Positions 7,493-15,285 of a stretch of 64,000 bases of DNA are shown one piece after another. Every line of letters begins with the position of its first letter. Position 1 is the stretch's first letter. Below the pieces are notes generated by a model that saw nothing but the letters and a program-made list of their open reading frames with translations, searched no databases and was not told the DNA's origin. Made by a program: the position numbers and the translations under genes. Source of the DNA: an uncultured Lachnospiraceae bacterium (GTDB lineage: Bacteria; Bacillota; Clostridia; Lachnospirales; Lachnospiraceae); the NCBI GenBank assembly GCA_910577015.1, contig CAJTKU010000005.1, positions 1 through 64,000 of the forward strand, written 5' to 3'.

Positions 7493-8401
7493 ATGGACGA
7501 TAAAAAACTGGTTACCAAAAGAATCCTTATCTATCTGGGCATTACCTTTGGCATTACCTACCTGATGGACTTTCTGGTAATCTGGCCCTTTCTTCCCAGA
7601 ATATCCGCCGTTATGCCTGCTGCCGGCACTTTCCTAATCGGAAGCACCATGTTTTTCCCTGCCATTGGCGTACTGCTTACCAGACTGTTCACGAAAGAGG
7701 GGTTCCGTGATTCCTGGATTGTACCCAAAACAGGGCGGCGCAGCATTCCTTATTTCCTGTTCGGCTGGTTCGGACCTGTCATACTGTCCGTGATTGGCGC
7801 TGCCGTATTCTTTTTGATTTTCCCGGACAGGTTTGACGGCAGCATGTCATACCTGGCAGCCCTTCTGGCAGCCAGCGGACAGACCGATGTTACTCCGCAG
7901 CTCTTACAGATTGCCATGGCGTCGCAGATTCTTTCCGCCTTACTGCTCGGTCCCTTGTTAAACTGCTTTACCTGCTTTGGGGAAGAGTGGGGCTGGAGAG
8001 GTTATCTCCTTCCCAAAATGAAGGAGAAATTCGGCATACTGCCCGCGCTTCTTATAAGCGGCATTATCTGGGGCGTATGGCACGCACCCATCACCATGCT
8101 GGGACATAATTACGGCACGGGCTATACGGGCTTTCCCGTAACCGGCATACTTGCCATGTGCTGCTTCTGCATTGTTATGGGTATTATTTTTTCCTATATT
8201 ACCTTAAAGACAGGAAGCTGCCTGCCCGCCGTGCTGGCCCACGGCAGTTTGAACGGTTTTGCCGCCGCACCCGTACTTTTTACGGACGGGACAAATATCA
8301 ATCCGTTTATCGGGCCTGCCCCCACCGGCATTATCGGCGGCAGCGCATTCCTTGTATGCGCAGTCATAATGACGGTACTGCTTCTTAAAAAGAGTAAATA
8401 A
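7493..8401 (+). CDS. CPBP family intramembrane glutamic endopeptidase
   Basis: ATG 7493 is preceded by GGAGG and lies just after the YbjQ stop. The 302-residue protein has about eight membrane helices and the three CPBP motifs: EEWGWR (E164, E165, R169), the His in IIWGVWH (H197) and the LAHGSLNG segment. CPBP proteases cleave within the membrane; bacterial members work in peptide immunity, stress signalling or maturation of exported peptides. Its place in an operon with a membrane-anchored MerR protein raises the possibility that it processes that regulator or a related membrane protein, which is inference. Confidence 0.93.
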   Translation: MDDKKLVTKRILIYLGITFGITYLMDFLVIWPFLPRISAVMPAAGTFLIGSTMFFPAIGVLLTRLFTKEGFRDSWIVPKTGRRSIPYFLFGWFGPVILSVIGAAVFFLIFPDRFDGSMSYLAALLAASGQTDVTPQLLQIAMASQILSALLLGPLLNCFTCFGEEWGWRGYLLPKMKEKFGILPALLISGIIWGVWHAPITMLGHNYGTGYTGFPVTGILAMCCFCIVMGIIFSYITLKTGSCLPAVLAHGSLNGFAAAPVLFTDGTNINPFIGPAPTGIIGGSAFLVCAVIMTVLLLKKSK

Positions 8402-8403
8402 AT

Positions 8404-9402
8404 TCATCTGCGAAGCTTAGTAAATTTTTTGAAAAAATCTTTTACTAAGCTTCGAAACTCTCTGTCCCGGCACATGACTTCCAATAGCCCGCGCTGCGCT
8501 TCCCCGTATTCCGTATCAAAAGTAATATAATATTCCTTTCCTCCTGCCGCCTCATAATCCTCAAGCCATGTCTTATATGCCAATTCAAATTTATAATCCG
8601 TCCATCCTGTTATGTATGCGTCATAATCTTCCCAGTTTTCAAAATCTTCCGGTTCCTTTTCTTCTCCTGCATCTCCCCTGTAATAGCTTGCGTCATATTC
8701 TTCCGCAAAGCGGATATTTTGGCTCAAATCGCCTTCTATCAGCTTTTGATACTCATACATTGTCTGATAGGCATCTTTGTAAACCGATTCCCAGTCCTCG
8801 ACATTATAGCGGGAGCAAAGAATCATGTCCTCACCCAGACAGCCGTAATAAGGACTGGCATAACCGCTGTCTGCCGGAAGAAACGCATGGAAGAAATCGT
8901 TTTTCCAAAGTAATATGTAATTCGGTGTAAGATACGCGGCAGCCCCGCTTAATTCCAGATTGCTGACGTTTTGAAGATAACTGTTCATAAGCGCCCATCG
9001 AAACAGCGACTGCTTAAAATCCGTTTTCACGGCATAACCTTCGTCTGTCTTCTCCACCCAGATACAAAAAGGCACCGCCAGTTCATTGCTGTCTGTTTTT
9101 GTCATATCACACTGGTAGAGCATCACCTTCGGTTCGGTCCAGTCCCTCTTTTCCATATATTCTGCGTCCTGAATCCAAAAGTAGCTGACTTCATACCCGT
9201 CCGCCACAAAGCTTTTTATCACATCCTCAACCATTTCATTATAGTCGTCTTCCTTCTGCGCCTGCTTGTCATATCTGACCTCCATAGCCCCAGAAGCGCC
9301 GGACGGTGTGTTTTCTGCACAAACCGGTAAAACTCCTGCCATCAGCAAAATGATAAATACGCAACAACCCGCTAATCCTGCTAAAATCCACTTTTTTCTC
9401 AT
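8404..9402 (-). CDS. Secreted protein of unknown function
   Basis: A 332-residue product with a signal peptide (MRKKWILAGLAGCCVFIILLMAG..VCAEN, cleavage likely near residue 29; the Cys residues do not make a clean lipobox). The mature part is rich in acidic and aromatic residues (DDYNEMVEDVIKSF, FENWEDYDAYITGWTDYKFELAYKTWLEDYEAA) and ends with a basic helix. I do not recognise a domain. The gene stands alone on the minus strand, convergent to the CPBP gene. A large hairpin overlaps its last codons, so its terminator appears to be built into the coding sequence. Confidence 0.7.
   Translation of the reverse strand: MRKKWILAGLAGCCVFIILLMAGVLPVCAENTPSGASGAMEVRYDKQAQKEDDYNEMVEDVIKSFVADGYEVSYFWIQDAEYMEKRDWTEPKVMLYQCDMTKTDSNELAVPFCIWVEKTDEGYAVKTDFKQSLFRWALMNSYLQNVSNLELSGAAAYLTPNYILLWKNDFFHAFLPADSGYASPYYGCLGEDMILCSRYNVEDWESVYKDAYQTMYEYQKLIEGDLSQNIRFAEEYDASYYRGDAGEEKEPEDFENWEDYDAYITGWTDYKFELAYKTWLEDYEAAGGKEYYITFDTEYGEAQRGLLEVMCRDREFRSLVKDFFKKFTKLRR
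8411..8454. terminator. Long inverted repeat, probable bidirectional terminator inside a CDS end
   Basis: Perfect 14-bp arms 8411-8424 and 8441-8454 (CGAAGCTTAGTAAA and its complement) flank a 16-nt loop that is itself TTTTTTGAAAAAA-like. It sits between two converging genes, but on the minus strand it lies within the last codons of 8404-9402, encoding the basic tail FKKFTKLRR. Confidence 0.55.
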
Positions 9403-9523
9403 GATTTTTCCCCCTTCTTTCCCATCATACCGCTTTGTTTTTTTGCAGTCAATAATTGTGTGGATTGGCGGAAGGGTTTTGTGTATACTAAGATTATAAT
9501 ATTCATTTTTGCTGCATCCGAAT

Positions 9524-9574
9524 TGTGCCCATTAAATATTCCAGAGCCTGCTTATGGAAAATTTAATGGACACA
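9524..9574. repeat. Imperfect 19-bp inverted repeat upstream of the Y-polymerase gene
   Basis: Arms 9524-9542 and 9556-9574 pair at 17 of 19 positions around a 13-nt spacer. They lie downstream of a TATAAT (9495-9500) and ~60 nt before the gene. The sequence does not look like a LexA box. It could be an operator for a damage regulator or a leader hairpin. Confidence 0.5.
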
Positions 9575-9632
9575 ATGACAACAGCCAAGTGACTAATTTA
9601 CCTATATATTTTAGAAACAGGAGATGGCGGAT

Positions 9633-11162
9633 TTGGAAAATAAGCGCATATACATTGCCATTGACTTAAAGTCTTTTTATGCCTCCGTGGAGTGTGTGGA
9701 GAGGCAGTTAGACCCCATGAACACCAATTTGGTGGTGGCGGACGAGGCAAGGACGGAAAAAACGATTTGTCTTGCTGTGTCCCCTTCCTTAAAGGAGTTT
9801 GGCATATCTGGCCGGGCAAGGCTGTTTGAGGTGGTGCAAAAAGTCCGGGAAGTAAACAGGGAAAGAAAGAGCAAGGTTCCCAACCGTGCGTTTGCGGGAG
9901 AATCATATTTTTCAGACGTATTGCGGGAACACGCGGATTTTGCAGTTTCCTATATTGTTGCGCTTCCCCGCATGGCCCTTTATATGGAATACAGTACCAA
10001 AATTTATCAGATTTACTTAAAATATGTTGCCCCGGAGGACATCCATGTGTATTCCATTGACGAGGTATTTATGGATGTCACCGCATATCTGAAAGTCTAT
10101 TCCCTTTCTGCAAGGGAACTGGCTGCAAAGATAATACAGGATGTACTGGCCCAGACAGGCATTACCGCTGCTGCCGGCATAGGGACAAACCTGTATTTAT
10201 GCAAGATTGCCATGGACATCGTAGCCAAACACGTGGAGCCGGACAGTAACGGGGTACGGATTGCGGAACTGGACGAGATGCGCTACCGCAAACTTTTGTG
10301 GGAGCATACGCCCATCACGGATTTCTGGCGGGTAGGGCCCGGATATGCAAAAAGACTGGCGGAACACGGTATGTATACCATGGGGGATGTGGCAAGGTGC
10401 TCCATCGGCGACAGCCGCGATTTTTACAATGAAAATCTGCTTTACCGGATATTTGGCGTCAACGCCGAGCTGCTGATAGACCATGCATGGGGATGGGAGC
10501 CCACCACCATTGATTTGATAAAGCAGTACAAACCTGAATCAAACAGCATAAGCTCCGGGCAGGTTCTCCAATGCCCTTATGATTTTTCAAAAGCAAGACT
10601 GGTAGTGAAGGAAATGACGGATTTGCTTGTCCTTGATTTGGTAGCCGCAAAACTGCTTACGGACCAGATGGTGCTCACTGTAGGATATGATATCGAAAAT
10701 CTGACAAATCCCGAAACCGGCAAAAAGTACAGGGGGGAAGTTACCACGGACCGTTACGGGCGCAAGATTCCCAAACATGCTCACGGCACCGTCAATCTGC
10801 AAAATCCGACTTCCTCGACAAATCAAATTGTGGAAGCGGTCATGGGGCTCTACGATTCCATTGTGGATGAAACCCTTCTGGTCCGCAGAATTAATGTGAC
10901 GGCAAACCACTTGATTGAGGAAGCTGATGCAGAGGAAGAAGAAAGTCATTTTGTCCAGATGGACTTGTTTACCGATTACAATGCGCTGGAAAAACAACGG
11001 CAGGAAAAGGAAGCCAATCTAAAGAAAGAACGCGCCCTTCAGGAAGCTGTCCTGACGGCAAAAAAGAAGTATGGAAAAAATGCCATATTAAAGGGCATGA
11101 ACTTAGAAGAAGGTGCGACAACCATGGAAAGAAACCGGCAGATTGGAGGGCACAAAGCATAA
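9633..11162 (+). CDS. Y-family DNA polymerase (UmuC/DinB-type)
   Basis: The TTG at 9633 is preferred: AGGAG (9619-9623) is 9 nt before it, whereas ATG 9624 abuts AGGAG directly. Counted from the ATG, the first catalytic Asp is D14 (YIAIDLKSFYASVE) and the D-E pair is D146/E147 (YSIDEVFMDV). An HhH-like thumb segment (RLAEHGMYTMGDVARCSIG) and a little-finger domain (HAHGTVNLQNPTSSTNQIVEAV) follow. It has the UmuC-like length of ~510 residues and a charged C-terminal tail. It copies damaged DNA with low fidelity. The YolD-like gene overlaps its stop by 1 nt, the usual pairing in Firmicutes. The inverted repeat at 9524-9574 may carry its control. Confidence 0.95.
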   Translation: MENKRIYIAIDLKSFYASVECVERQLDPMNTNLVVADEARTEKTICLAVSPSLKEFGISGRARLFEVVQKVREVNRERKSKVPNRAFAGESYFSDVLREHADFAVSYIVALPRMALYMEYSTKIYQIYLKYVAPEDIHVYSIDEVFMDVTAYLKVYSLSARELAAKIIQDVLAQTGITAAAGIGTNLYLCKIAMDIVAKHVEPDSNGVRIAELDEMRYRKLLWEHTPITDFWRVGPGYAKRLAEHGMYTMGDVARCSIGDSRDFYNENLLYRIFGVNAELLIDHAWGWEPTTIDLIKQYKPESNSISSGQVLQCPYDFSKARLVVKEMTDLLVLDLVAAKLLTDQMVLTVGYDIENLTNPETGKKYRGEVTTDRYGRKIPKHAHGTVNLQNPTSSTNQIVEAVMGLYDSIVDETLLVRRINVTANHLIEEADAEEEESHFVQMDLFTDYNALEKQRQEKEANLKKERALQEAVLTAKKKYGKNAILKGMNLEEGATTMERNRQIGGHKA

Positions 11163-11587
11163 TGGGAAAGTACGATGACATTATTAACCTGCCACATCAT
11201 GTATCGGCGGTACATCCGAGAATGTCCGCATTGGACCGGGCAGCCCAGTTTTCTCCTTTTGCCGCGTTGACCGGACTGGATGCGGCCATGGAAGAAACCG
11301 CAAGGGTAACTGATGCAATGCCCCAATTGGACGAGGACAGAAAAGAAGAACTGGACAGACGACTGCGTATAATTCAGGAACATATCACCCTGCGCCCGGA
11401 AATTGCCGTTACCTATTTTTCCCCCGATGTCAAAAAAGCCGGCGGCACCTGCCATCTGATAACCGGGATTGTAAAAAAGCTGGATGAACGGACGCATCAG
11501 ATGATTATGGAAAACGGAACTTCCATCCCCATAGACGCCATCTGTGAAATTGAATGCGCCCTTTTTGATGATATGGAATACTCTTGA
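11162..11587 (+). CDS. YolD-like family protein
   Basis: The 141-residue product begins KYDDIINLPHHVSAVHPRMSALDRAAQFSPFAALTG, the signature start of YolD-like proteins, and has a C-terminal YolD fold (ITGIVKKLDERTHQMIMENGTSIPIDAICEIE). YolD proteins accompany UmuC-type polymerases and are thought to play an accessory or UmuD-like role. The ATG shares its A with the TAA stop of the polymerase, so translation is coupled. Confidence 0.93.
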   Translation: MGKYDDIINLPHHVSAVHPRMSALDRAAQFSPFAALTGLDAAMEETARVTDAMPQLDEDRKEELDRRLRIIQEHITLRPEIAVTYFSPDVKKAGGTCHLITGIVKKLDERTHQMIMENGTSIPIDAICEIECALFDDMEYS

Positions 11588-11601
11588 CACAGCTATCTGC
11601 T

Positions 11602-11874
11602 TTACACGCCGATGCTTGCCATGCGCCATTCATGGACATAGTAATTGTACCGCAGCCGGAAGGTTCTCAGCTTTCCGTATAAAGTTGCGGTACAGACAAA
11701 GTTGGCGCCAAGCGAACTGTGTTCCTGGTCCGACGATATGATTTTTTCTATTTTTATGGTGACGATTTCACCGTTCCTGTCACGAAAACGGAACCATATG
11801 GGGGTGATTCTGCCGTTCGTGTCGGTGCATGAAATCATCTGTACCGGAATATCTACGCATAAAACGCTTTCTAT
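11602..11874 (-). CDS. Small conserved-type protein with an apparent AUA (or AUC) start
   Basis: The first ATG of this frame is at 11838, but it has no ribosome site. A near-perfect AAGGAGG (11889-11883) sits instead 8 nt before an in-frame ATA (11874) and 5 nt before ATC (11877), with open frame between. Starting there gives ~90 residues: IESVLCVDIPVQ, then MISCTDTNGRITPIWFRFRDRNGEIVTIKIEKIISSDQEHSSLGANFVCTATLYGKLRTFRLRYNYYVHEWRMASIG. No domain is recognised; it is a compact beta-rich protein. It is convergent with the YolD-like gene. Either a rare AUA/AUC start is used or the start codon has mutated. Confidence 0.55.
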   Translation of the reverse strand: MESVLCVDIPVQMISCTDTNGRITPIWFRFRDRNGEIVTIKIEKIISSDQEHSSLGANFVCTATLYGKLRTFRLRYNYYVHEWRMASIGV

Positions 11875-12032
11875 GATGGCTACCTCCTTATATCAGGGTA
11901 ATTACCATATATAGTATTCCGATATTTTCTGGTTATATAGCTTTTTTGTTTTAAATGACTAAATCAGTATTCTACAAATAATATACTTCTAAATAAAAGA
12001 AAAAACTCTATAAAAACTTTACATAAATTTTC

Positions 12033-12061
12033 TTGCATAAATCTCATCTATTGAATATACT
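12033..12061 (+). promoter_or_regulatory. Promoter of the toxin-antitoxin pair
   Basis: TTGCAT (12033-12038), a 17-bp spacer and TATACT (12056-12061). An imperfect palindrome AGTAAGAA-T-TTCTAACT (12073-12089) follows at about +5 to +21 and may be the antitoxin operator. Confidence 0.65.
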
Positions 12062-12117
12062 AAATATAAGAAAGTAAGAATTTCTAACTGAAAACAAATA
12101 TTAAAGGAGATAAAATT

Positions 12118-12378
12118 ATGTTAACTGAATTAAGACAAAAAGCCCAAATTACTATTCCAAAAGAAATCATTGTCAAACTTGGTCTGTCAGAAGGCGATAC
12201 ATTAGATATCTTTGAAAAAGACGGGACAATCTGCATAATGCCAGTGGTTGTCTACCCCAAAAAATACCTGAATGAACTCCGAGATGAAATTGATGAAGTA
12301 AAATCCAAAATAGCATCCGGGGAACAACCTGTCTTTGACAGCGTAGATGCCCTGTTTGAAAAATTGGAGGCGGAATAA
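12118..12378 (+). CDS. AbrB/SpoVT-type antitoxin
   Basis: An 86-residue protein starting MLTELRQKAQITIPKEIIVKLGLSEGDTLDIFEKDGTICIMPVVVY, the swapped-hairpin AbrB fold used by MazE/SpoVT-like antitoxins. A charged helical C-terminal half (KKYLNELRDEIDEVKSKI) would bind the toxin. AAAGGAGA precedes the start. Its TAA overlaps the toxin ATG by 1 nt. It should neutralise the RelE/ParE-like toxin and repress the shared promoter; the palindrome downstream of the -10 box is a candidate binding site. Confidence 0.9.
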   Translation: MLTELRQKAQITIPKEIIVKLGLSEGDTLDIFEKDGTICIMPVVVYPKKYLNELRDEIDEVKSKIASGEQPVFDSVDALFEKLEAE

Positions 12379-12644
12379 TGGCATATGAATTTACCTTTAC
12401 ACCACGTTTTCAAAAGCATTTTGGGAAACTGACCACCCAGGAAAAAAATCAGCTAAAAATGAAACTGGAACTTTTAGCCCAAAATCCTTCTCATCCTTCA
12501 CTCCGCACAAAACGCATTCAGGGAACCGCTAATCTTTTTGAGTGCAGCGTCAACATGGACATCCGCATAATCTGGTATTATGAAGGCGACAAAATGATTA
12601 TTCTGATAGATGTCGGACATCACGATATATTAAAGCAGTTCTAA
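12378..12644 (+). CDS. RelE/ParE superfamily toxin
   Basis: 88 residues with the RelE/ParE pattern: FTFTPRFQKHFGKLTTQEKNQLKMKLELLAQNPSHPSLRTKRIQG, then NLFECSVNMDIRIIWYYEGDKMIILIDVGHHDIL. The basic helix, the Arg in DIRIIW and the terminal GHHDIL resemble YafQ/RelE mRNA interferases, though ParE-like gyrase action cannot be excluded. It pairs with an AbrB-type antitoxin rather than the usual RelB or DinJ partner. The last 15 nt overlap the end of the convergent sirtuin gene. Confidence 0.88.
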   Translation: MAYEFTFTPRFQKHFGKLTTQEKNQLKMKLELLAQNPSHPSLRTKRIQGTANLFECSVNMDIRIIWYYEGDKMIILIDVGHHDILKQF

Positions 12645-13481
12645 TACCTCCCCGATATCCCCGTCAATACAAATTGCCCGCTCTTCAATCTCTTTCGGAC
12701 AAACCGCTTCCCCATAATTGATACAGATATACGCCGCCTTCGGATTCTCCGCCGTCATACTCCAGAAAGGATATTTGATAATCCCCGGCGTATTACCGCC
12801 AACCCCCAACTCCAAAAATAAGATTTTTCTTCCTTTGTGGCGTTGTATAAAGTCCCAATACCGCCCGGCGGCTTTTTTCCAGCCGCTGTCTTCGACAAAG
12901 GTATCGTCCGCCCGCAGGTTCATGGACATAGGCGCGCCGCAGACAGGACAATGGGGGACTAACTCAGTCGGAATGCGCATATTTTTCTGTTGGGAAACCA
13001 TTTTCTTAATTTCAGATTCATTATCATACGTCTTGTTATGACAGGGCTTCGAGCATTGCCATAACCCGTAATCGCCCTGTGTATAAAATAATCTGCGCTT
13101 GTCAAATCCCGCCTTTTGGAAACAATGGTCTACATTTGTTGTCAAAACAAAATAGTCCTTATCCCGTACCAGCTTGTATAAATTATCATATACCGGTTCA
13201 GGCGCATCTTGGTAGCGGTTAATAAAAATGTAGCGGCTCCAATATGCCCAGTATTCCTCCAAAGTCCCGTATGGATGGAAGCCTGCCGAATACATATCCT
13301 TAAAACCGTATTTTTCTATAAAATCCGGGAAGTTATCTTTAAAGCGCTTCCCTGAATAAGTAAATCCGGCAGAGGCAGACAATCCTGCCCCTGCACCGAT
13401 TACAATGGCGTCAGCGCTTTCCAGTTTCTTTTTTGCTTTTTCCAGGGAACTCTCCGCTCCCGTATTATCCTGATATCTCAT
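12630..13481 (-). CDS. SIR2 family protein, SirTM-like (probable ADP-ribosyltransferase type)
   Basis: A 283-residue sirtuin fold: NAD-binding GAGAGLSASAG (29-39), TTNVDHCF (114-121) and a Zn ribbon from C143/C147 and the HCPVC pair near 187-190. The catalytic His of deacetylases is replaced: where they have HG, this protein has Q135-G136 (YTQGDYG). From memory, class M sirtuins (SirTM), which ADP-ribosylate a lipoylated GcvH-like protein, have this Gln, and the spacing N116, D118, Q135 fits. In known SirTM operons a macrodomain, GcvH-L and lipoate ligase are neighbours; here the only partner is an NmrA-like reductase overlapping by 4 bp. Confidence 0.85.
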   Translation of the reverse strand: MRYQDNTGAESSLEKAKKKLESADAIVIGAGAGLSASAGFTYSGKRFKDNFPDFIEKYGFKDMYSAGFHPYGTLEEYWAYWSRYIFINRYQDAPEPVYDNLYKLVRDKDYFVLTTNVDHCFQKAGFDKRRLFYTQGDYGLWQCSKPCHNKTYDNESEIKKMVSQQKNMRIPTELVPHCPVCGAPMSMNLRADDTFVEDSGWKKAAGRYWDFIQRHKGRKILFLELGVGGNTPGIIKYPFWSMTAENPKAAYICINYGEAVCPKEIEERAICIDGDIGEVLELL

Positions 13482-14107
13482 TCTGCCACCACTGAAATTC
13501 TCTGCTGAATATGGTTTCCGTTTAATGCCTCGTCAACCATGGCAACCGCATAGTCGGCATAACTGATTACGCTTTCTCCTTTGGCGTTCAACGTCAGTTC
13601 TTCGCCGCCTAAAATGTATCTGCCGGTTCTTTCACCGTCTGCCTGAAAATCTCCGGCAGGACTGATATACGTCCACCTTACATCCGTTCTGGTACGAAGC
13701 TCATCGAGCGCCTTTCCCATGCTGGAAGCAAGGGGCTTGAACACTTCCGGAAAATCTGCCCCGTCCATTACCTGAACGGTATGCGCCGGGTCCACATACA
13801 GGCTTCCTGCACCGCCGACAACAAGAAGCCTTGTTTTGCTGCCGCTTACAAGGTCGCAAAGATGTTTCAGGGAAGTGCTGTGCTGCGGCAGGGTTTCCGG
13901 CGTCCATGCCCCGAAAGCATCAATCACAACATCAAATCCCTCCAAATCGGCTGTAGTCAAATCAAACAAATCTTTTTTGATAACATTTTCTGCTTCCGAG
14001 CAGTTTTCTCCGCGGACAACGGCGGTAACCTCCGCCCCTCTTGCAATCGCTTCCTTCACAATCAGTTTTCCCTCTTTACCATTTGCACAAATAACTGCAA
14101 TTCTCAT
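13478..14107 (-). CDS. NAD(P)-binding NmrA/YwnB-like oxidoreductase
   Basis: A 209-residue atypical short-chain fold. The dinucleotide motif at the N-terminus is IAVICANGKEGKLIVKEAIARG, followed by TAVVRG, VIDAFGAW and LLVVGGAGSLYVDP, as in YwnB/NmrA-like proteins. It probably binds NAD(P)H and may act as a redox sensor or reductase. It is divergent from an HxlR regulator gene, a common arrangement for redox-responsive control, and is co-translated with the SirTM-like gene, which consumes NAD+. Confidence 0.85.
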   Translation of the reverse strand: MRIAVICANGKEGKLIVKEAIARGAEVTAVVRGENCSEAENVIKKDLFDLTTADLEGFDVVIDAFGAWTPETLPQHSTSLKHLCDLVSGSKTRLLVVGGAGSLYVDPAHTVQVMDGADFPEVFKPLASSMGKALDELRTRTDVRWTYISPAGDFQADGERTGRYILGGEELTLNAKGESVISYADYAVAMVDEALNGNHIQQRISVVAE

Positions 14108-14204
14108 AGTTTTGTTCCTCCTGTTTGCCTTTTTATTTTGTTTGCGGCTTGTTTTTTCCCGCCTGTAAGATTATAATATAGCCATAAAGAGAAAACGTAA
14201 AGTA

Positions 14205-14220
14205 AGCACATTTTTGTGCT
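14205..14220. promoter_or_regulatory. Candidate HxlR operator
   Basis: Inverted repeat AGCACA-TTTT-TGTGCT (14205-14220) in the 157-nt gap between the divergent NmrA-like and HxlR genes. It is placed to control either. Confidence 0.4.
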
Positions 14221-14264
14221 ATAGTTACCCAAAAGAAACTATTGTGTAAAATTGGAGGTTTTTT

Positions 14265-14585
14265 ATGGAAAAAAATTTGCCTGCCTGCCCGGTAGAAACC
14301 ACTTTAATGCTTATCAGTGACCGCTGGAAGGTGTTAATTATCCGTGATTTATTAGATGGCACAAAACGATTTGGTGAGATAAAAAAATCTATCGGCAATG
14401 TATCTCAAAAGGTTTTAACGGCAAATCTGCGGTCAATGGAAGAAAGCGGTCTGCTTACCCGGAAAGTATATGCGGAAGTGCCGCCGCGGGTAGAATATAC
14501 TTTGACAGAAACAGGACATAGCCTGAAACCGATTTTAGACGCCATGGTAGCGTGGGGGACAGAATACAAACAGAAGAACGGTTGA
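14265..14585 (+). CDS. HxlR family transcriptional regulator
   Basis: A 106-residue winged-helix protein: CPVETTLMLISDRWKVLIIRDLLDGTKRFGEIKKSIGNVSQKVLTANLRSMEESGLLTRKVYAEVPPRVEYTLTETG. The Cys in the N-terminal PACPVE motif is the residue that senses aldehydes or electrophiles in some HxlR/HypR members. TTGGAGG precedes the start. It probably regulates the divergent NmrA-like/sirtuin operon and itself. Confidence 0.93.
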   Translation: MEKNLPACPVETTLMLISDRWKVLIIRDLLDGTKRFGEIKKSIGNVSQKVLTANLRSMEESGLLTRKVYAEVPPRVEYTLTETGHSLKPILDAMVAWGTEYKQKNG

Positions 14586-14623
14586 AATCCTGACAGGAGA
14601 CCGGAATCTATGGAGATATTTCA

Positions 14624-15088
14624 ATGGAAATTGTAACTTTTGAATCTGATATGCAGCATATGTTGGAAGAATTTTTTAAAAAATGCTTTTCAGCCGTCGG
14701 CATTGCTTATTCGCCAATGGACAGACATGCAGACATTACGGATATAGAACGACATTATATGCAAAACGGCCGCTTTTGGTGTCTTTTTAACAATAAAATT
14801 CTCATTGGAACAGTCGCAATACGCAAAATTGATATTGAAAATAAAGTGATTGAACTGAAACGCATGTTTGTATTACCTGAATATCAGGGTAGGGGATGCG
14901 GAAGATTGCTTTTAGAGTACGCCATAGATTACGCCAAAAAACAGCAGTATAATAAAATATATTTAGATACCAGAAAACAGTTTTCTGCCGCGCAGCACCT
15001 GTACCGAAGCTGCGGTTTTCAGGAAACCGAGAAATATAATGATAATGAACATGCAGAACTGTATTTTGAGATGGTTTTAAACCAATAA
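14624..15088 (+). CDS. GNAT N-acetyltransferase
   Basis: A 154-residue single-domain GNAT. Motif A is LKRMFVLPEYQGRGCGRLLLEYAIDYAKK, with Q-x-x-G-x-G at about 87-92, followed by KIYLDTRKQFSAAQHLYRSCGFQE. GGAG lies upstream of ATG 14624. It lies 38 nt after the HxlR gene on the same strand and may be co-transcribed. The substrate is unknown. Confidence 0.88.
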   Translation: MEIVTFESDMQHMLEEFFKKCFSAVGIAYSPMDRHADITDIERHYMQNGRFWCLFNNKILIGTVAIRKIDIENKVIELKRMFVLPEYQGRGCGRLLLEYAIDYAKKQQYNKIYLDTRKQFSAAQHLYRSCGFQETEKYNDNEHAELYFEMVLNQ

Positions 15089-15285
15089 TATTTCGGTAAT
15101 CATCTATTCGAGAGTACCCAAACTATAGGTTCAATAGTAATTTTCATCTGTTTTCTGTTTTCATCCTTTCATGGTCAGATTAATTAAAGACCATCTTTTA
15201 AAATATTAGCCTGCCACCCACAAAAATATTTACGGACCCGTTTTCAACGGGTACATAATCCTGAAAGAGATTTAAAAATGCCAGA

